A DNA stretch of 64,000 nucleotides, from positions 62,001-126,000 of the forward strand of contig NZ_QAOJ01000009.1 of the NCBI RefSeq assembly GCF_003050835.1. Direction: 5' to 3'. A program made the translations under genes and the position numbers. Each line of letters opens with the position of its first letter. The first letter of the stretch is position 1. The stretch comes from Pseudomonas sp. GV071. GTDB lineage: Bacteria; Pseudomonadota; Gammaproteobacteria; Pseudomonadales; Pseudomonadaceae. Positions 7,435 through 14,179 of the stretch are shown piece by piece. Under the pieces are notes generated by a model that was given only the letters and a program-made list of their open reading frames with translations, was not told the DNA's origin and searched no databases.

Positions 7435-8490
7435 TTAAATCGCCCGTCGGGTGGTGGCGCTGATCACGTGTTCGAGCACCCGGGTATCGATCCAGTCGCG
7501 GACATCGAAGCGCCGTGGAATGAAGTCCCAGCGATGGAGGAAATCGGTGAAATCCTGCAGGGAATGGATCGAGCGTTCATCGAAGTTGGTGCGCAGGCGG
7601 CGATGGGCATCTTCGCCGTAGGCAGCTGCCACCCAGTACTCGCTGGTGTTCAGTTCGCGGGCGAGAAAACGCCGGGTTTCCTCCGGGTTGGCCCAGGCCC
7701 ATTGCTCGGTACGCAGCACGGTATCGACGATGCGCACCGCGGCATCGAAATGCTCTTCGAGCAGGTTGACGTCGACCGTGAGGGTGCGCGGTGTGCCGTT
7801 GTTGGAGCGGATCAGCGGGTCGGGGTGCGAGCCGGTGTCGACCACCACGCGCAAGCCAAATTCGTTGGCCAGTTGCGCGGCGTGGGCGCCCTTGAGAAAG
7901 ATCGCGTCGATGTCGCCACGCAACAGGCCGATCAGTTCGTTGTTGCGGCGGCTGTGACGGCCGTTGTTCAGCGCCACTTCCGAGCCGTACAGGTGGTGTT
8001 TCTGCTCGTCGCTGTAGGTGCCGCCGTAGGGGTAGTCCACCAGCTCCACGTCGCGCACTTCCAGGCCTTCGAGTTTCAGCGCGTTTTCCAGGCCACGCAG
8101 GGCTTGGGCGCGGGTGAAGTCGATCTGCACGTTGGCCCATTTCGGCACGCCGAAGCGGCGGTTCTTGAGGTCGCGAATGCTGCGCACGCCGCTGTCTTCG
8201 GTGGTCAGAATCAGCTGCACCTCATCGCTCCACGACAGGCCCAGCACGCGGGTTTCCACCCCGGCGGCATAGGCCCAGATGGCGGGGATGTTGCCGCCAT
8301 GGCGCACCGAGTTCTGCAGGTGATGGTCGTAGTGGGCCTCGCGCACCTCACGTTCGCTGGATTCACGCAGCGACTGAATATTGGTGCCGAACGGGCGAAA
8401 GGCTTCGGCCAGGCGCCCGGATTGCGCGGCAATACCGAGGCCCGTGGGCACGGGGCTGTGGGTGTACCAAAGGGTTTCCAGTGAGCTCAT
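7435..8490 (-). CDS. DszB-family protein A with Ser in place of the catalytic Cys
   Basis: A 351-residue protein related to 2'-hydroxybiphenyl-2-sulfinate desulfinase (DszB), which has the fold of periplasmic binding proteins. No signal peptide is present, so it is cytoplasmic. In DszB the active site is Cys27, His60, Arg70 and Gly73. Here His53 and Arg63 and the following GG..IP align exactly (HYDHHL...RHGGNIP), but the Cys position in THSPVP is Ser12 (codon AGC). Desulfinase activity is therefore doubtful; it may bind ligand, form hetero-oligomers or have another reaction. ATG 8490 is chosen because AGGA precedes it and the sequence begins at the conserved LWYT; the longer frame to 8784 lies over the neighbour. 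It is the last gene of the operon before the hairpin. Confidence 0.8.
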   Translation of the reverse strand: MSSLETLWYTHSPVPTGLGIAAQSGRLAEAFRPFGTNIQSLRESSEREVREAHYDHHLQNSVRHGGNIPAIWAYAAGVETRVLGLSWSDEVQLILTTEDSGVRSIRDLKNRRFGVPKWANVQIDFTRAQALRGLENALKLEGLEVRDVELVDYPYGGTYSDEQKHHLYGSEVALNNGRHSRRNNELIGLLRGDIDAIFLKGAHAAQLANEFGLRVVVDTGSHPDPLIRSNNGTPRTLTVDVNLLEEHFDAAVRIVDTVLRTEQWAWANPEETRRFLARELNTSEYWVAAAYGEDAHRRLRTNFDERSIHSLQDFTDFLHRWDFIPRRFDVRDWIDTRVLEHVISATTRRAI

Positions 8491-8516
8491 GAATAATTCC
8501 TGTTGAGCCCGGCCGA

Positions 8517-9596
8517 TCAGCCTGCCAGTGCCGTGTGGGCACTGCGCAGGGTGTCTAGCGGTCGGGTATCGATCCAGTCGCGCACATCGAACTGCTGGGG
8601 AATGAAGTTCCAGCGGTGGAGGAACGCAGTGAAGTCTTGCAGGGCGGCGATGGCGCTGTCGGCGAGTTCGGTTTTCAGCCGCAGATGGGCGTCTTCGCCA
8701 TAGGCCGCACGCACCCAGTACTCGCTGCTGTTGGTTTCGCGGGCGAGGTAGCGGCGGGTGTCGTCGGGGTGTTGCCAGGCCCATTGCTCGGCGCGCAACA
8801 CGCTGTCGAGAATGCCCACGGCAACGTCGTAATGCTGGTCCAGCAGGTGCTGGTCGACGCTGAGGGTGCGCGGCGTGCCGTTGTTGGAGCGGATCAGCGG
8901 TTCCGGGTGCGAGCCGGTGTCGATCACGGTGTGCAGGCTGAGATCGTGGGCCAGTTGCGCGGCGCTGGAGCCTTTGAGGAAGATCGCGTCTACCTCGCCG
9001 CGCAGCAGGCCAAGCAATTCGGCATTGCGCCCCTCGGCGCGGTGGCTGCTGGCCACCGGCGTGCCGGCGATGTCCTGCACCTGGTTGTCGCTGAAGGTGC
9101 CGCCATAGCGGTAGTCCACCAACTCGACGTCACGCACCTCCAGGCCTTCCAGTTTCAGCGCGTTTTCCAGGCCACGCAGGGCTTGGGCGCGGGTGAAGTC
9201 GATCTGCGCGTTGGCCCAGTCCGGCAGGCCGAATGTGCGGCCCTTGAGGTCTTTGACGGTTTTGATACCGCTGTCCGGACGGGTGAGGATCAACTGCACC
9301 TCGTCCGCCCAGGACAAACCGATTACACGAGTCTGCCGGCCCTGGGCGCGGGCCCAGATGGCGGGAATGTTGCCGCCATGACGTACCGAGTTCTGCAGAC
9401 TGTGGTCGAAGTGCGATTCGCGCACGGCCTTGTTGGCGGATTCGCGCATCGATTGCACTTGGGTGCCGAGTGCACCGAGGGTCTCGTCCAGCCAGCCTTT
9501 TTGCACGGCAATGCCGAGGCCGGTGGGCACCGGGCAACGGGTGTACCAGAGGGTGTCGAGCGGTTGGCTCACGGTGGTTTGTTTGGCAGTCGTCAT
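8517..9596 (-). CDS. DszB-family sulfinate desulfinase-like protein B (complete active site)
   Basis: A 359-residue cytoplasmic DszB-like protein. Cys21 (TRCPVPTG), His62, Arg72 and the GG at 74-75 (HFDHSL...RHGGNIP) match DszB Cys27/His60/Arg70/Gly73, so C-S bond cleavage of a sulfinate to release sulfite is the likely reaction. The start ATG overlaps the stop codon of the SsuD-like gene by one base (TGATG), implying translational coupling. It is a close tandem paralog of protein A; a stretch of about 78 bp is almost identical between them. The alternative is an SsuA-type binding protein, but the lack of a signal peptide and the conserved triad argue against that. Confidence 0.8.
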   Translation of the reverse strand: MTTAKQTTVSQPLDTLWYTRCPVPTGLGIAVQKGWLDETLGALGTQVQSMRESANKAVRESHFDHSLQNSVRHGGNIPAIWARAQGRQTRVIGLSWADEVQLILTRPDSGIKTVKDLKGRTFGLPDWANAQIDFTRAQALRGLENALKLEGLEVRDVELVDYRYGGTFSDNQVQDIAGTPVASSHRAEGRNAELLGLLRGEVDAIFLKGSSAAQLAHDLSLHTVIDTGSHPEPLIRSNNGTPRTLSVDQHLLDQHYDVAVGILDSVLRAEQWAWQHPDDTRRYLARETNSSEYWVRAAYGEDAHLRLKTELADSAIAALQDFTAFLHRWNFIPQQFDVRDWIDTRPLDTLRSAHTALAG

Positions 9597-10762
9597 CAGG
9601 CACTGGCCTTCTGGCGGTCATCCGCAGCGGTACTGGCGGCGGGGCGCTGGTGCACCAGGGGCAGCACTTCCTGGCCGATGCGCAGGGCCTCTTCCAGGTG
9701 CGGGTTGCCGGCCAGAATAAAGGTCGAGAAACCGGCGTCGCGGTACTCCACCAAGCGCTCGGCAATGTTCTCGTGGCTGCCCACCAGGCCCACGGTCGGC
9801 CCCGGTTTGGCCTTGGCAAAACCGGCCCACAAGTTCGGGCCGAGAATCAGGTCTTCGAAGCGGTCGACGTTTTGGTGGTAGGCGGTTTGCCGCGCGGCGC
9901 CGACCGAATCGGAACCGCTGGTGAAGTTCTTCACCAGGGCACTGCTCTTGCTGCTTAGACGGTCGTATTGCGCTTTCAGGTCGCGCCAGGCGGCTTCTTC
10001 GGTTTCACGGGCGAACAGGTCGACACGCAGGCCAAAGCGCACGGTGCGCCCTTGTTTGTCAGCCAGTTCACGCACGCGCTCGATATGCGGTTTGAGCTTG
10101 TCCACCGGCTCGGCCCAGTTCAGGTACACGTCAGCGTGTTTGGCGGCGACATCCAGGGCGGCATCGGAGAAACCGGAAAAGTACACACCTGGCTTGCGCT
10201 CGTTGTGCAAGCCAGGGGGCAGGGCGCCGTTGTCGAGTTTGTAGATATCGCCTTCGTAGGAGAATTTTTCGTTGGCCCACAAGCCCTGGATGATGTCGAG
10301 GAACTCGCCGGTGCGCTTGTAGCGCAGGTCGTGTTCAAGGTAGTCGCCATTGGCGCGCTGGCTGGCCGGGTTGCCGCCGGTGATGATGTTCCAGTCCAAA
10401 CGCCCGCGGCTGAGGTTCTGCAGAATCGCGGCTTGTTGGGCTGCGTAGGCGGGCAGGGTCCAGGTGGCCTGGAAGGCGATCAGAAACTTGATCCGCCGGG
10501 TTTCACGGGCCAGGGCTGCCGCCACCACCCATGGCTCCGGGCCGGTGGGCAGCAGTGCGCCTTCGAAGCCAGCCAGCTCGGCGGCTTTGGCCACCTGGGC
10601 GATGTAGTCGATGTAGGTGAAATCATCCGGCTCGCCATTGGGTAGGCGGCCGGGGGCGATATTGCCGGGACGATGGCTGTGGGCACCGCGGTTGTGGTTG
10701 TCGGTACTCAGTTGTGGGCCGTCGGTGCCCAGTGGCAAACGCCAGAAGAATTCAGTGCTCAT
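9596..10762 (-). CDS. SsuD-like FMNH2-dependent monooxygenase (LLM family)
   Basis: A 388-residue luciferase-like TIM-barrel monooxygenase most like alkanesulfonate monooxygenase SsuD, which uses FMNH2 and O2 to oxidise a C-S compound. The N-terminal FFWRLPLGTDGP corresponds to SsuD MFWFLPTHGDG; LLPTGPEPWVVAAALA, NIITGGNP and NLWAGFA match SsuD segments, and the C-terminal ILAGNPHLEEALR..EVLPL is typical. ATG 10762 with AGGAGC upstream is preferred to the longer frame to 10867. It is first in an operon with two DszB-like genes, so its product could be a sulfinate for them. SsuD releases sulfite directly and DszA makes a sulfinate; which applies here is unknown. Confidence 0.88.
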   Translation of the reverse strand: MSTEFFWRLPLGTDGPQLSTDNHNRGAHSHRPGNIAPGRLPNGEPDDFTYIDYIAQVAKAAELAGFEGALLPTGPEPWVVAAALARETRRIKFLIAFQATWTLPAYAAQQAAILQNLSRGRLDWNIITGGNPASQRANGDYLEHDLRYKRTGEFLDIIQGLWANEKFSYEGDIYKLDNGALPPGLHNERKPGVYFSGFSDAALDVAAKHADVYLNWAEPVDKLKPHIERVRELADKQGRTVRFGLRVDLFARETEEAAWRDLKAQYDRLSSKSSALVKNFTSGSDSVGAARQTAYHQNVDRFEDLILGPNLWAGFAKAKPGPTVGLVGSHENIAERLVEYRDAGFSTFILAGNPHLEEALRIGQEVLPLVHQRPAASTAADDRQKASA

Positions 10763-10805
10763 TGCTGCTCCTAAGGGTGGCTGGAAAAGCCGTGGTAGCA
10801 GGATT

Positions 10806-10820
10806 GCAACGCCCATGCCA
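10806..10820 (-). promoter_or_regulatory. sigma54 -24/-12 promoter of the SsuD-DszB-DszB operon
   Basis: Minus strand TGGCAT-GGGCG-TTGC, a near-perfect match to TGGCAC-N5-TTGC. It ends 44 bases before ATG 10762. Confidence 0.75.
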
Positions 10821-10893
10821 CGGCCTTGCACGGCGCTGCAGGCCGCGCCTTCCGTGGCCTGGAGCATTAAGCGAGGGTGCGTGCAGGAGAAGG

Positions 10894-10911
10894 CTGCTGG
10901 TGGAGCAGCAG
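10894..10911. promoter_or_regulatory. Inverted repeat between divergent sigma54 promoters
   Basis: CTGCTG-GTGGAG-CAGCAG, a perfect 6-bp dyad, lies between the minus promoter at 10806-10820 and the plus promoter at 10995-11010. Another CAGCAGC follows at 10914. One site could serve both directions. Confidence 0.5.
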
Positions 10912-10994
10912 TCCAGCAGCACTTTCATGCTTGGCAGGCAACAGAGCCGCCGCGCGGCAGGCTGAAAAGCCCGAGTTACGGGGCCTGCGGGCGC

Positions 10995-11010
10995 TGGCAC
11001 AAGTTCTGCT
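10995..11010 (+). promoter_or_regulatory. sigma54 -24/-12 promoter of the class II aldolase gene
   Basis: TGGCAC-AAGTT-CTGCT, with a perfect -24 element and one change in the -12 element. It lies 51 bases before ATG 11062. The 299-bp divergent gap 10763-11061 holds nothing else that looks coding. Confidence 0.7.
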
Positions 11011-11061
11011 CTAGGGCTGTCATGGCCACTAATCCAGTGGTACCCCCAACAGGAACCGAGC

Positions 11062-11799
11062 ATGAGCCAGCCCTCGTTGAACTCCGCGCAACTCGACTTC
11101 GTTGCCCAAGCCAAACGCGATTTCGCCAAGGCTTTCCGTGTACTGCAGGAAACCCGCACCCTGACCGCCACCAACACCTTGCAGGTTTATCTGCGCCTGC
11201 CGGAAACCGACCTGGTGGTGGCCTTGCGTGCACCCAGCCCGTGGGCTGATGAACAGAAGATCGGCGTTTCGGTGGTCAGCTACGACGGCGTGGTGTTTCT
11301 GGATGAATCGTTGGCGCCGGGCGCACCGCTGAGCGAAAGCAAGGAAGCCGGCAGTGGCAAACGCTATGGCCAGGTGCTGCGCGAGCGCGCCGACGTCAAC
11401 GTGGTGGCCCACGTGCACACGCCCTACCTCGGCGGCTGGGCTGGCGCCCATCGCGTGCTGCCGCTGCGTTACGCCGCCTCGCAACGGGTGACCCTGGCGC
11501 GTGAGTTGCCGCTGTACCTGGACCGTACGCAGATCGAGTCGGACTTTATCGTCGAGACCCTCAAGCGCGACGCCAACATTCCTGCGTTGTTGGAAGCCAA
11601 CGGCGGCGCGACCTTCTGGGGCGAAGGCATCATCCAGGTGGCCAAGCTGATTCTGCTAATCGAAGAGGGCGCGTACTTCCAGGCGCTGGCCGAAAACCTC
11701 GGCGGTTCGCAAGAGTTCGGGCCTGGGGTGCTGGAGCAGCAGTGGAAAATGACTGGGCTTTGGCCGCAGGGGAAGAAGTTGTTGGAGCAGGTGGTCTGA
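11062..11799 (+). CDS. Class II aldolase/adducin-family protein
   Basis: A 245-residue cytoplasmic protein of the class II aldolase/adducin fold (about residues 20-205). Two metal-ligand histidines are visible in VVAHVHTPY (near residues 113-115), as in fuculose-phosphate aldolase and related enzymes. The usual late third histidine region is less clear (GGATFWGEGI). RBS AGGAA precedes the ATG. It is a monocistronic unit divergent from the SsuD-DszB operon, with its own sigma54 promoter, so it belongs to the same regulon. It may process the carbon skeleton left after desulfurization; the substrate is unknown. Confidence 0.8.
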   Translation: MSQPSLNSAQLDFVAQAKRDFAKAFRVLQETRTLTATNTLQVYLRLPETDLVVALRAPSPWADEQKIGVSVVSYDGVVFLDESLAPGAPLSESKEAGSGKRYGQVLRERADVNVVAHVHTPYLGGWAGAHRVLPLRYAASQRVTLARELPLYLDRTQIESDFIVETLKRDANIPALLEANGGATFWGEGIIQVAKLILLIEEGAYFQALAENLGGSQEFGPGVLEQQWKMTGLWPQGKKLLEQVV

Positions 11800-11820
11800 T
11801 TCACCCTGACATCTGCTAAT

Positions 11821-11889
11821 CGGCGGATATCGCCTGCGGCGATATTCGCCCTACGTCGAGGTACGGCACTGTAGGGCGGATATCCGCCG
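11821..11889. repeat. Multi-arm palindrome between convergent genes
   Basis: CGGCGGATAT (11821-11830) pairs with ATATCCGCCG (11880-11889), CGCCCTAC (11847-11854) with GTAGGGCG (11871-11878), and ATATCGCC (11827-11834) with GGCGATAT (11838-11845). It sits between the aldolase gene and the convergent membrane-protein gene, probably as a REP-type 3' element or terminator. Confidence 0.7.
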
Positions 11890-11906
11890 CGTCTCGGTCG
11901 TGAGCC

Positions 11907-12458
11907 TTACGCTTTGGGCTTGTAACTCAAATACGGCGTCACCAGCAGCAACCCCAAAGCGGCTACTGCCACCGCTGCACTCACCCAGATCACCAACGGG
12001 TTCTCGGCAATCCGCTCCGGGTAAATCTTCCACACCGCCCCCAGCCCGATGGCATTGCCGCCGGCCACCAGCACCACGCTGGCGTAGTCGTGGAAACGGC
12101 GTGCCTTGTTGGCACCTTGCGCCCACTGTGGGTCGGTGTTGTAGCTGGGCAGTTGTTCGTGCAGCTCGCCTAGCTGTTCGAGGCTGGAGAGAAAGCGGCG
12201 GAGGTTGCTGATCGCCCGTTCGGCTTTAAAGTTGAGAAAGGCCAGGCTGGTGGAGGCCACCGGAAAGCCCAGTACCAGCCACTCGATCGGCAGCTCGGCG
12301 CCATTGGTACCCGGCTTCAACGCCACCAGGGCTGCCAGCAGCGCCACCACCAGCGACACATACAGGTTCAGCGATTGCTGGCGCTGGCTGATGCGCGCAT
12401 TGACTTCCTGGTAGGCCGCGACAAAGCGGTAATTGGCGTCGACAACGTATTTGCTCAT
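11907..12458 (-). CDS. Four-helix membrane protein, unrecognised
   Basis: A 183-residue protein with four hydrophobic segments: about 29-48, 58-77, 118-137 and 152-175. A charged, soluble stretch with RAISNLRRFLSSLEQL lies between the second and third. ATG 12458 is the likely start; the frame stays open to 12584 only because it runs through a REP element (encoding VIPAKAGIQ), which is not protein coding. It lacks a sigma54 promoter and is probably unrelated to the sulfur island in which it sits. I do not recognise the family. Confidence 0.7.
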   Translation of the reverse strand: MSKYVVDANYRFVAAYQEVNARISQRQQSLNLYVSLVVALLAALVALKPGTNGAELPIEWLVLGFPVASTSLAFLNFKAERAISNLRRFLSSLEQLGELHEQLPSYNTDPQWAQGANKARRFHDYASVVLVAGGNAIGLGAVWKIYPERIAENPLVIWVSAAVAVAALGLLLVTPYLSYKPKA

Positions 12459-12542
12459 GGCCGGGGGCTCTTGGTTGAGGGACCGGCATCTTACGTAATT
12501 CGATTGGGGATGGGGGATGCCTGGGGTTTGCGTTTGCTGCCC

Positions 12543-12618
12543 CTGGATTCCCGCCTTCGCGGGAATGACGGAGGTTTTTATCACGGATACCGTCGTCCCC
12601 GCGCAGGCGGGGACCCAG
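12543..12618. repeat. Inverted REP doublet
   Basis: CTGGATTCCCGCCTTCGCGGGAATGACGG (from 12543) and, in opposite orientation, CCGTCGTCCCC..AGGCGGGGACCCAG (12589-12616) are two copies of one palindromic unit. A third diverged copy is near 38881-38915. It lies between the membrane-protein gene and the DszC-like gene. Confidence 0.75.
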
Positions 12619-12638
12619 AATCGCGCCAGCGATACGTC

Positions 12639-13883
12639 TTACTTCTTCGTCGCACCTTCCGCCTGCTTCGCATTCAAAATCGCCGTGTATTCACCCGGAT
12701 CCACCCCATTGAGGTAGTAGTTGCCGACGTGGTGCAAACGCCAGCGGATCGGGTCGTGGGTGGTGTGCACGCGGGCGTTGCGCCAGAAGCGGTCGAGGTT
12801 CCATTTGATTAGCGAGGAGCTGGCGCCGAGTAGCGAGAAGATGTCGCTGGAAATCTTCAGCGAGGCGCTGTCGGAGTGGGCGCGGGCGGTGGCGACCGAG
12901 AGGATCAGTTCGTCCTGCAGTTCTTTGTTGTCCGGGTCCTGTTCGTGGGCGTCGAACACCCGTGCGGCGTCGCGTAGCAAGGATTCAGCCGCGCGCAGGG
13001 CCACGGCGTATTCGCCGATCTGTTTGATGATGTGCGGCTCTTCATTGGCGTGCTCGACGCCACTTTCCACCCACGGTCGGGCGTGGTTATTGAGGTAGTG
13101 CACGGCGGCGTCCAGGGCGCCGGCAGCGATGCCGGTGTCGATGGCGGCGTGGAGAATTTGCGGGAAGGTCAGGCCGGTGCGTTTCATCGGACCCTGGCGG
13201 TACACCACGTAGGCTTCATCCAGCTCGATGTTGTCGAAAATCACCGTGCCGCTGACCGAGTTCTTCTGCCCGTAGGCGTCCCAGTCATCCACCAGCGTCA
13301 GGCCTGGCGCATTGCGGTTGACCAGCACGCCGACGCCGCCGTCATCGGAGGTGGCGGTGAGGGAAATCCATTCGGCCAGGTAGGCCCCGGTGGAGTAGAA
13401 CTTGCTGCCGTTCAGCACCAGCTTGCCGTCGGCGCGGCGCTCGACCCGGGTTTTCAGGGCGAATTTGTTCTTGCCGCCGACTTCGGCCAGGGCATTGCCC
13501 AAGCGTTTACCGGCCAGCACATCGGCGATCAGGTGGTCGCGTACCTCGTCGCTGTAGCCGCTGAAAATGCCGCGCAACATGACGTTGTGAATCTGCAGCA
13601 ACTGGCCAACGCCGCCGTCGGCCACCGAGATGATGCGCACGGTTTCGACGATGGTCTGCACCGAGGCGCCGAGACCGCCAAACTGTTTCGGCACGCCAAT
13701 CGCAGTCAGCCCGCTGCTGGACAGCAGTTCGGCCTGGCGCCGTGGCAGCTGGCCGTTCTGGCTGCTGTCGGCGGCGATGGCGGCGATCTCTTGGGCAATC
13801 TCCCTGGCCACGGCAATCGCCTGTTCTTCACTGATCAGCACCACGCTCGCCTGGCTGGCGACGGTGCGTTGGGCCTCACTCAT
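12639..13883 (-). CDS. DszC/SfnB-like flavin-dependent monooxygenase (acyl-CoA dehydrogenase fold)
   Basis: A 414-residue member of the acyl-CoA dehydrogenase superfamily, in the branch of dibenzothiophene monooxygenase DszC and the sulfur-acquisition oxidoreductase SfnB. Visible are the N-terminal helical domain (LLSSSGLTAIGVPKQFGG), the middle beta domain (LNGSKFYSTGAYLAEW...) and the C-terminal DPIRWRLHHVGNYYLNG, close to the DszC C-terminal pattern. Such enzymes take FMNH2 from a reductase and oxidise sulfur or carbon next to it. GAGGTG precedes ATG 13883. It is divergent from the third DszB-like gene and both have sigma54-type promoters. Which sulfur compound is oxidised cannot be told. 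Confidence 0.85.
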   Translation of the reverse strand: MSEAQRTVASQASVVLISEEQAIAVAREIAQEIAAIAADSSQNGQLPRRQAELLSSSGLTAIGVPKQFGGLGASVQTIVETVRIISVADGGVGQLLQIHNVMLRGIFSGYSDEVRDHLIADVLAGKRLGNALAEVGGKNKFALKTRVERRADGKLVLNGSKFYSTGAYLAEWISLTATSDDGGVGVLVNRNAPGLTLVDDWDAYGQKNSVSGTVIFDNIELDEAYVVYRQGPMKRTGLTFPQILHAAIDTGIAAGALDAAVHYLNNHARPWVESGVEHANEEPHIIKQIGEYAVALRAAESLLRDAARVFDAHEQDPDNKELQDELILSVATARAHSDSASLKISSDIFSLLGASSSLIKWNLDRFWRNARVHTTHDPIRWRLHHVGNYYLNGVDPGEYTAILNAKQAEGATKK

Positions 13884-13938
13884 GTTTCACCTCAACTGAC
13901 TGGCTGCCGGGTTCGGCAGGCTCCTGAACAGGGTGGGA

Positions 13939-13953
13939 GCAGGTTCTATGCCA
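13939..13953 (-). promoter_or_regulatory. sigma54 -24/-12 promoter of the DszC-like gene
   Basis: Minus strand TGGCAT-AGAAC-CTGC, with correct spacing and one change in each element. It lies 55 bases from ATG 13883. Confidence 0.65.
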
Positions 13954-14008
13954 TGGGGCTGCAAGCCAGTAATGGCGAGGCTTTCGCCGTTATTTGTGCG
14001 GGCCTTTG

Positions 14009-14076
14009 TTGCTGACGCAGCAGTGCCCGCCTGGTTGCTGCCTGTGCAGCAGCAAGGGTTGCTGGCGACGCAGCAG
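14009..14076. promoter_or_regulatory. Three tandem TTGCTG/CAGCAG dyads between divergent sigma54 promoters
   Basis: Site 1 is TTGCTG-ACG-CAGCAG (14009-14023). Site 2 is TGCTGC-CTGT-GCAGCA (14036-14051, extended by flanking T and GCAA). Site 3 is TTGCTG-GCGACG-CAGCAG (14059-14076). They fill the space between the promoters at 13939-13953 and 14127-14142, as expected for enhancer sites shared by both genes. Confidence 0.55.
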
Positions 14077-14126
14077 CAGTGCCCGTCGAACTCGTCAAAG
14101 CCCCGCCTGGCGGGGCCTGCCGCCGT

Positions 14127-14142
14127 TGGCATGGGCGCTGCA
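14127..14142 (+). promoter_or_regulatory. sigma54 -24/-12 promoter of DszB-like gene C
   Basis: TGGCAT-GGGCG-CTGCA; the first eleven bases equal those of the SsuD-operon promoter (10806-10820, minus strand). It lies 37 bases before ATG 14180. A small CCCCGCC/CGGGG hairpin (14101-14115) precedes it. Confidence 0.7.
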
Positions 14143-14179
14143 CTGTAGCTGCCAATCAGCCATTGCCAGGAGTTCGTGT

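Noticed and set aside
8491..8784. N-terminal extension of DszB-like protein A
   Set aside because: It overlaps the coding region of protein B in another frame; ATG 8490 has an SD and begins directly at the conserved N-terminus.
7435..9596. Reading the tandem DszB-like genes as SsuA-type periplasmic binding proteins
   Set aside because: They lack any signal peptide and keep the His/Arg/Gly-Gly spacing of the DszB active site (and Cys in two of three); the shared fold explains the resemblance to binding proteins.
12459..12584. N-terminal extension of the four-helix membrane protein (encoding VIPAKAGIQ)
   Set aside because: The extension is the translation of a REP palindrome, a common artefact; ATG 12458 gives a sensible protein.
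14009..14080. CAGCAG-rich tract as a possible CRISPR or trinucleotide repeat
   Set aside because: There are no regular spacers or constant repeats; the units are dyads of TTGCTG/CAGCAG placed between two sigma54 promoters, better explained as regulator sites.
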